A stretch of 44,568 nt of DNA from a virus, in IMG/VR virus record IMGVR_UViG_3300029319_000107, positions 1 through 44,568 of that record; one strand, written 5' to 3'. The notes beneath the pieces are model-generated. The model made no database searches, was not told the origin of the DNA, and worked only from the letters and a program-made list of their open reading frames with translations. Made by a program: the position numbers and the translations under genes. Positions 39,680 to 44,568 of this stretch are shown here, one piece after another. Position 1 is the first letter of the stretch, and each line of letters begins with the position of its first letter.

Positions 39680-41454
39680 CCCTGCCCTGTCATGTTAGAT
39701 GGGTTGGCATCTGCTCCCATGAGAAGACGAATCATGTCGTCATCTCTGCCTTGGCGAGTTTGCCCGCTTCGGCCTTCTCGAATGTAACGACGAGTCGTAA
39801 CTGGAGACTGACGCATCGGGCTGTCGCTGCCTTGGTTCATCTGCATCATCATCTGCATGTCTTGATCGGTCATCAACCCAAGGATTTCATCAAGCTCCGG
39901 AGTGTTGCTGTACTTGCTGACGTAATGCAGGAACTTCTGCATGTCAGGCTTGATCCCGTACTGGCCGAGCATCGGGGACATTGGAATAATGACGCCTTGC
40001 ATCAGTTCCATCATGCTCTGAACACGTTCAGCAGGGCTTCGATCCTGCATTGAGAACGGAGCAATCTCAATTTCGTATTCAACAAACTCACCCTCGCGAG
40101 CTTCCGGCGGAAAATCCGTTTCAATCTTGATCCCGTTGTTCAGTTGCTTGCTGAATGGGTACGTCCCAACCGGATCGTAGTAGATGTACTTTGCAATCGT
40201 TTCAATAACGGACTTGACGGCCTTGGTGGTTCGTTCCTGAAGATCGACTACCTTCATTGAACTGGCTTGCTTAAGCAATCGTTCCTGACCAAGCGTATCT
40301 GCACCCTTCGCCAAACCGCCAAGCGTGTCAAGGTTGCCGCCCAGATACGAGAACAAGTCCTTGACTTGAATCAAGAACGCCAAACTGGCCTGATCGACAC
40401 CGCCAAAGCGTGCTTCTCTTGTAGCTTCGGGCCGGTCAGAACGAATGGTGTCGCCGTCATTTGAACGAACAACACGTTCGCCATCTTCTTCGGCACCACC
40501 TGCAACAACAGTCACTGTCTTCTGCCGTTCGGCCTGACGAGCAAGCTTGCGGAACATGGTGTTGGCAAGGTCGTTCAGGTCTACCAGATTGGCAATGGGA
40601 GACAAAGGCATCAAATTGCCGGGAACCTCGCCATAGGAAAGGACGTGATACGGGCCTTCTTCTGGCCCAGTCCATTCCTTTTCATCGACGATGTTGGTCG
40701 GGTCAAGGCCACCGTCGTCTTGGGTTTGGAACGTAACGATCTTCCGCTCATAAGGCATGAAGATGTCCCAGAACTCAGCAACGCGATGCAAGTCCCGACC
40801 TTGATAGCGATCCATCCCCATGGAAACGCTTCCCACTCGTTGATCGCCTTGCTCGTTTGTGACTCCGACAATCGATTCGCGGATCTTGCGAGTTCTGTCA
40901 CCAAACAAATCGGTATCGATGACATAGTCGTACGGCAACTGGTAGCGATTGCCGATGTATTGCGACTGGTCCCAACGCTTCGCGGTCATGTCCACGACAA
41001 AATCGTCGAGATCAACAACGTCAGCAAATACAGTCCCAGCATCACGCATTTGGCCGTATAGCTCTGCCTGATTCTCCTCGCTCGGCGACAAGCCAACCTT
41101 GAGGATTCCGACCGAGAACAATGCGTCCGTGACCCAATGCGTGAGTGCTGCATCGAATCCCATTTCCTTGAGTGCCTTGTTCAGCACCAATTCCAAGTCC
41201 ACTGCTACTGGGTAGTTTTCAGACTTGTTGGCATTGACAATCACGCGGGGGCTTGAAGCCGCAAGCTGACGCTTGTAAATCGACAACGCCATTTCAAGAA
41301 GGTTGACCGGCATACGAAGCGACGGATTTTCGTCCGAGTAATTCGCGCCGACGTACGTTCGAACCGCATCAAGTCGCTTGCGGCGAAAAGGTTCCAACTT
41401 GCGACGCGAGTATTCAATCGCATCGGCAAGCTTTTCGTTCGTAAGTTCAGCCAT
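39676..41454 (-). CDS. Portal protein
   Basis: Encodes 592 residues. Position directly after the terminase, the length, and features such as RMPVNLLEMALSIYKRQLAA, the PYDYVIDTDLFGDRTRKIRE segment, EGPYHVLSYGEVPGNLMPLS and a Met/Gln-rich C terminus (MTDQDMQMMMQMNQ) fit a podovirus-type portal (dodecameric ring). TGATG overlap with terminase stop fixes the start at 41454; the longer frame starts six bases earlier. The portal is the docking site for terminase and the adaptor proteins. Confidence 0.85.
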   Translation of the reverse strand: MAELTNEKLADAIEYSRRKLEPFRRKRLDAVRTYVGANYSDENPSLRMPVNLLEMALSIYKRQLAASSPRVIVNANKSENYPVAVDLELVLNKALKEMGFDAALTHWVTDALFSVGILKVGLSPSEENQAELYGQMRDAGTVFADVVDLDDFVVDMTAKRWDQSQYIGNRYQLPYDYVIDTDLFGDRTRKIRESIVGVTNEQGDQRVGSVSMGMDRYQGRDLHRVAEFWDIFMPYERKIVTFQTQDDGGLDPTNIVDEKEWTGPEEGPYHVLSYGEVPGNLMPLSPIANLVDLNDLANTMFRKLARQAERQKTVTVVAGGAEEDGERVVRSNDGDTIRSDRPEATREARFGGVDQASLAFLIQVKDLFSYLGGNLDTLGGLAKGADTLGQERLLKQASSMKVVDLQERTTKAVKSVIETIAKYIYYDPVGTYPFSKQLNNGIKIETDFPPEAREGEFVEYEIEIAPFSMQDRSPAERVQSMMELMQGVIIPMSPMLGQYGIKPDMQKFLHYVSKYSNTPELDEILGLMTDQDMQMMMQMNQGSDSPMRQSPVTTRRYIREGRSGQTRQGRDDDMIRLLMGADANPSNMTGQG

Positions 41455-43181
41455 CACCATTTTCCTTGCTTGGCCTTGGACTTACGCCCTTCAGCCAGTT
41501 TGCGCCTGTGCAAGAACGAGTCCTGCGGAATGATTTCCTTCGGTTTGGTCGCAACCGGAAATCTGCTCATCCCCTTGTAGAGCAAGGCGTCGGCTGTCGG
41601 TCTGTCACCGTGATTTTCTCTCGCACCGGACGGGTCCATCTTCCCAAGACTCTTGGAATGAGTGATCCAACCAGTTGCCGCATACACAATCTCGCGGCAT
41701 TCATCCAACGCGGGCCGTGAACGATTGATGATGAGGCCGTTGCTCAATGCTCTGCGGTATTCACCGTAGATCGAACGCTTCTCATCCTTGGTCGGCCACC
41801 AACCCGGTATGTCGCTTTGCTTTTTGGACCGACTAGTTTCGTTCGTTCGGTAATATATGTTCCGATATCCCATTTCTAGCACCACGTCGCCGAAGTTTCT
41901 GCCCGGCCCCGGTGCTTCCCAGATCATGAACGCTCCGATGGGGTTCGAACCTCGGAACCATCTTGCCAATGCCACCGCATAACGGCCCAATTGATCTGGT
42001 CGCGTATTTGAATCGCAAAACTCAGCGACCTTCTCTCCAGTCTTGCAATCTCCAACGGAGATAACCGAGTTAGACGCGCCTGTGCCCGTCGCGATATCGA
42101 CTCCGATGGCGTATTGTCGGTCATCTGGGAACCTTCCAGTGGCGTCTGGATACACCCACAACGACAACCGACCGTTAGTTTGTTCTTCGAACGACTTATA
42201 GTCGCCCTTATCGTCAAAAATCAGCTCGCCACACTTGAACGGCGGTATTGCGTACTGATGAGCGTGCTTGTTTAGCTCTTGGGGGTCGAAGAACTGGTAA
42301 TCGCTGGCCGCGAAATCAATATCCAGTTCCTGAGCGATCTCTTGCGGGTGCGCACAACGACGACACTCTGCGTCATACCAAGGGCTACGCGGTTTCTTGC
42401 CCTCGTGATACAAGCCTGCCGCCTTAATCGGGTGCAAAGTCCAATGCAACCGATACTTGGCGATCGTTTCATTCTGGTGCAGGTCGTAAAAGGCCCCAGA
42501 AGTACCAGCCGGTGTCGAATTGAACACGCGGCAGTTGGTCGCATCACGAGTAGAGGACAAGGCCCGGTACGAAGCGTCATTATCGAAGGCCGCAAACTCG
42601 TCTAGAGCGATTGCGGTACGTCTGTCACCGCGAGCCACGTCGCCTGTGGTCGATTCACCGTCGATATTGCTGCCATTGTCGTCGTTGGTGAGCCTCAACT
42701 TGGTTCGCGTCATGTTCGGCATCAGCCATTGGGGCTGATTCTTGTGCAGGAAGTCAATCTTCCAAAACAAACTCTTGGGGTTGCCGGGCTTATCGACGTA
42801 GTCCTCGTTGCGACTGACCAACAAAAACGACAAATCGCCGCGGAAATGCCAAAGCCATTCGAAAACCGTGAGGATGCACCAGCTGGCACCCATGTCACGG
42901 CTCTTGCTGACCAACACATCCCCGCCGTTCTCGACCTTGTCAACCAGATCAAGCATCAGGTCGTCTTGGAACGGGTACGTCAGAAACGGAATCGACCCGT
43001 TCTTCTGTCGCGGGTCGTAAGTCCAACAGAACGAATTGACGTAAAACAGCAAATCACGCTTGCACGCCACCCACAAGTCTTTAGCAGCATCTTTGCTGCG
43101 GGCAGCAGAACGGATTAACGAACCACGGAACTCAAGGTTCGCCGTCAGCTCCTTCGGTACTGTCGTGTACAGGCTGTTCAT
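41454..43181 (-). CDS. terL: Terminase large subunit
   Basis: Encodes 575 residues (ATG at 43181; a TTG three codons earlier is possible). ATPase motifs: variant Walker A SKSRDMGAS at 92-100, Walker B ALDEF at 192-196. Nuclease motifs: IGVDIATG with D362, and HGDRPTADALLYKG near the C terminus. These are the two-domain features of phage packaging motors, which pump DNA into the prohead and cut the concatemer. The gene overlaps the upstream small-subunit candidate by about 50 bases. Length is within the family range (about 450-650). Confidence 0.95.
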   Translation of the reverse strand: MNSLYTTVPKELTANLEFRGSLIRSAARSKDAAKDLWVACKRDLLFYVNSFCWTYDPRQKNGSIPFLTYPFQDDLMLDLVDKVENGGDVLVSKSRDMGASWCILTVFEWLWHFRGDLSFLLVSRNEDYVDKPGNPKSLFWKIDFLHKNQPQWLMPNMTRTKLRLTNDDNGSNIDGESTTGDVARGDRRTAIALDEFAAFDNDASYRALSSTRDATNCRVFNSTPAGTSGAFYDLHQNETIAKYRLHWTLHPIKAAGLYHEGKKPRSPWYDAECRRCAHPQEIAQELDIDFAASDYQFFDPQELNKHAHQYAIPPFKCGELIFDDKGDYKSFEEQTNGRLSLWVYPDATGRFPDDRQYAIGVDIATGTGASNSVISVGDCKTGEKVAEFCDSNTRPDQLGRYAVALARWFRGSNPIGAFMIWEAPGPGRNFGDVVLEMGYRNIYYRTNETSRSKKQSDIPGWWPTKDEKRSIYGEYRRALSNGLIINRSRPALDECREIVYAATGWITHSKSLGKMDPSGARENHGDRPTADALLYKGMSRFPVATKPKEIIPQDSFLHRRKLAEGRKSKAKQGKW

Positions 43182-43746
43182 CAGGCTCAACAGTCGATTT
43201 GATGCGGCTAATCAGTTCAAGTATCGGCTTCCCGTCATCATTAAACCGAGTTTCGGCTTCCAGTGCCTGCTTGGTCGGCATCAGCTGCCGCCAGATCTGG
43301 CCCCAGAACGCCGCTTCGTTGGCGTTGTTACGACGAGCCCACTGCAACATGGCCCACGCCTCAGCACTCGGAGCATCCTCAGGGCTGGCATCGCTCACCA
43401 TCAGAAAAGACGCCACCCAACGAACCGTCTCCGCAATGCTAGCCGTCTCAGCCTTGAACGACGCACGCTCAGAAACCGCCTCAACAGCAGAAGACAACCC
43501 CCCGGAGTCCTCAGGAGAAGTCCGGGGGGCTGGAGTGGAACTTGAATCCGAAGATGGCGGCTCCCATCCCAGCTCAAGACGTTTGTCCGCTTCGTACCAA
43601 GCCTCCTCAGGAGCGTAACCCTCGCCCTTGAGATGCTCGCGGATCGCGACAAAGTCCTGCCAACGACCAGACTCCGTCCAATGCTGCTTGATCGCCGCTT
43701 TAGTCTTGCGCTTCATGAACTCGCGGTGCCCCGGTTGATCGCCCAT
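43132..43746 (-). CDS. Putative terminase small subunit
   Basis: Encodes 204 residues beginning MGDQPGHREFMKRKTKAAIK. The longer frame to 44565 was rejected because it passes through a non-coding GC-rich tract. The N terminus is basic and helical, the middle (about 70-110) is Ser/Pro/Glu-rich and flexible, and the C-terminal part is helical with a Glu-rich end. Position upstream of the large subunit is the standard one, and helical basic N-terminal domains bind the packaging site. Homology is not evident by eye, so the assignment rests mainly on position. Confidence 0.65.
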   Translation of the reverse strand: MGDQPGHREFMKRKTKAAIKQHWTESGRWQDFVAIREHLKGEGYAPEEAWYEADKRLELGWEPPSSDSSSTPAPRTSPEDSGGLSSAVEAVSERASFKAETASIAETVRWVASFLMVSDASPEDAPSAEAWAMLQWARRNNANEAAFWGQIWRQLMPTKQALEAETRFNDDGKPILELISRIKSTVEPDEQPVHDSTEGADGEP

Positions 43747-44204
43747 GCCCGTCAGAGTACCACAAGTCAAAACGCCCACGCGGTGTGAGGGGCTATGCAT
43801 TAAGCAAAACGCGCGGGGGGGGGCGGGGGCAGGATCGCGGGCGGGCGTGCCGGGCGTGCGGCCGCGTGCGTTTCGGCCCCGCGTCGCCCGCCTGCCCCTC
43901 CCGCCTTTCGCGGCCCTCGCGGCGCGCCTCGCCCCGCCTCCCTCGGCCCCTCGCCCCTCGCGCGCGCGCCGCCGTGGCGTCGCCGGGCTCGCCCCGCCCT
44001 CCCATGACTCCGGCGGTCTCCCGTTCTCCCTCGCGTCCTCCGCCCGTCGTCCGCGGCTGGGCTCGCCGACCGTCCCGCGCCGCGCCGTGGGGGAGCGTAC
44101 CGCCAACGTCCAGCAGCGGCCGCGTCGGCGGCGCGTCGTCCACGAACGACAACCGCCCCGGCCGGAGCCGAGGCGGTCGTCTGCGGTCGTCTGCGTGCGT
44201 CTGG
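43747..44204. other. Non-coding GC-rich tract upstream of terminase
   Basis: About 458 bases without a supported gene. The part 43800-44180 is overwhelmingly G and C, with repeated CGC/GCG runs, a run of nine G at 43815-43823 then C and GGGGG, and several further G3 tracts. Open frames crossing it have biased, repetitive translations and no ribosome sites. It contains one terminator (44145-44176). It is a candidate packaging (cos/pac) or origin region, given its place before the terminase genes. Confidence 0.6.
44145..44176 (-). terminator. Hairpin terminator after gene at 44205-44492
   Basis: On the minus strand CCGCCTCGG and CCGGGGCGG form a 9-bp stem (one wobble) around CTCCGG, followed by TTGTCGTT, the same tail as the other early terminators. 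Confidence 0.6.
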
Positions 44205-44492
44205 TCAGTTGTGGACCTTGATCGCCGCGTACCAGCACTCGCCGACGGGCTCGTCGTTCTCGTCGAAGGTTCGGGCGAGGATGGCGACATAGCCGCCGCT
44301 GACCTTGTCCACCTGCGTGTCGAGTCGTTCGCGGACGCGGTACTCGTGCTTGTGCCGCGCCTCGTCTGCGGCGGCATGGGCGACGATCAGGCTGGTGAAC
44401 ACGGTCGCGTCTTCGGGTTCGCTCGTCGCGACGATTCCGGTGCGCTTGATCGTCACGATCTCGCTGAGGTGCTTTCGGGTGGACAGTGGCAT
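44205..44492 (-). CDS. Early protein, unknown function
   Basis: Encodes 95 residues beginning MPLSTRKHLSEIVTIKRTGI. The ATG at 44492 follows CCAAGGAGCCCAGACC and a promoter with leader hairpin. Predicted mixed alpha/beta (ATVFTSLIVAHAAADEARHK, GGYVAILARTFDENDEP). Monocistronic, ended by its own terminator. No family is recognised. Confidence 0.72.
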   Translation of the reverse strand: MPLSTRKHLSEIVTIKRTGIVATSEPEDATVFTSLIVAHAAADEARHKHEYRVRERLDTQVDKVSGGYVAILARTFDENDEPVGECWYAAIKVHN

Positions 44493-44507
44493 GGTCTGGG
44501 CTCCTTG

Positions 44508-44525
44508 GTCGGCACCATCGCCGAC
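44508..44525 (-). promoter_or_regulatory. 5'-end leader hairpin, GATGGT loop
   Basis: On the minus strand GTCGGC and GCCGAC pair around GATGGT, 6 bases after the -10 element and one base before AAGGAG. Confidence 0.72.
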
Positions 44526-44531
44526 GCCCCA

Positions 44532-44559
44532 AGCATAGCGTCGCGTTCCGTCCTGTCAA
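44532..44559 (-). promoter_or_regulatory. Sigma70-like promoter
   Basis: On the minus strand TTGACA, a 16-base spacer and TATGCT. The window ends nine bases further upstream. Confidence 0.8.
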
Positions 44560-44568
44560 CGACAACGC

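Noticed and set aside
41938-41958. GGTTCGAACC sequence resembling a tRNA T-arm
   Set aside because: It lies inside the terminase gene, and no acceptor, D or anticodon arms are found around it.
43793-44377. Long Arg/Gly-rich open frame in the GC-rich tract
   Set aside because: Composition reflects base bias alone, there is no ribosome site, and it overlaps a gene with good signals.
43132-44565. A 477-codon open frame continuing upstream of the small terminase candidate
   Set aside because: Its N-terminal half translates the GC-rich tract and another gene's promoter and region in the wrong frame; a shorter start is supported.
1-44568. CRISPR array or insertion sequence
   Set aside because: No regularly spaced direct repeats and no transposase or terminal inverted repeats were noticed.

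Overview
The window looks like most of the genome of a tailed double-stranded DNA bacteriophage, probably short-tailed (podovirus-like). It carries a large terminase, portal, scaffold, major capsid protein and a run of small beta-rich tail proteins. It has no recognisable tape-measure protein, tail sheath, integrase, DNA polymerase, RNA polymerase or endolysin. The host is not identifiable. Promoters are sigma70-like (TTGACA, 16-17 bases, TATNNT) and ribosome sites are AAGGAG, so a bacterium with ordinary housekeeping signals is likely. Most genes are on the minus strand; two short plus-strand operons (4717-5738 and 8651-9368) interrupt them. The left edge cuts a gene and the right edge stops inside a promoter, so sequence is missing at the ends or the window is not closed.

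Layout. (1) 1-4700 plus the far right end (44205-44568): GC-rich accessory or early region of about a dozen small unknown genes. They form cassettes, each with a Rho-independent-type hairpin, a sigma70 promoter, a hairpin at the predicted mRNA 5' end with an AATGGT-like hexaloop, an AAGGAG site and a gene. (2) 4717-5738: plus-strand operon with an excisionase/MerR-like DNA-binding protein, closed by a strong terminator. (3) 8583 down to 5807: replication and recombination operon with an unknown protein, a Sak4-like RecA-fold ATPase, an SSB-like protein with an acidic tail, a possible replisome organiser and a RusA resolvase. (4) 8651-9368: two small plus-strand genes served by a promoter that overlaps the opposing one. 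(5) 9365-22932: a ribbon-helix-helix protein and one giant gene of about 4446 codons, 30 percent of the window. The giant protein joins a zincin protease motif, an N6-adenine methyltransferase, a strawberry-notch-type helicase and a membrane-type C terminus, and is a candidate ejected polyvalent protein. (6) 22935-33960: tail, adsorption, membrane and metallophosphoesterase genes, many coupled by ATGA or TAATG overlaps. (7) 34050-43746: head module with terminase, portal, three tiny highly basic proteins, Mtd-N-like collar protein, scaffold, capsid and lectin-like protein, ended by a strong terminator. (8) 43747-44204: a non-coding, extremely GC-rich tract upstream of the putative small terminase gene.

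How the parts fit. The early cassettes are each independently promoted and probably modify the host. The replication operon relies on the host replisome and adds annealing, single-strand protection and junction resolution. The structural genes are nearly continuous on one strand, with one internal terminator after the capsid/lectin pair that would lower expression of the genes beyond it. The giant protein and the 783-residue protein upstream of it lie where internal virion or ejection proteins are often found, which fits delivery of the methyltransferase/helicase with the DNA; this is inference.
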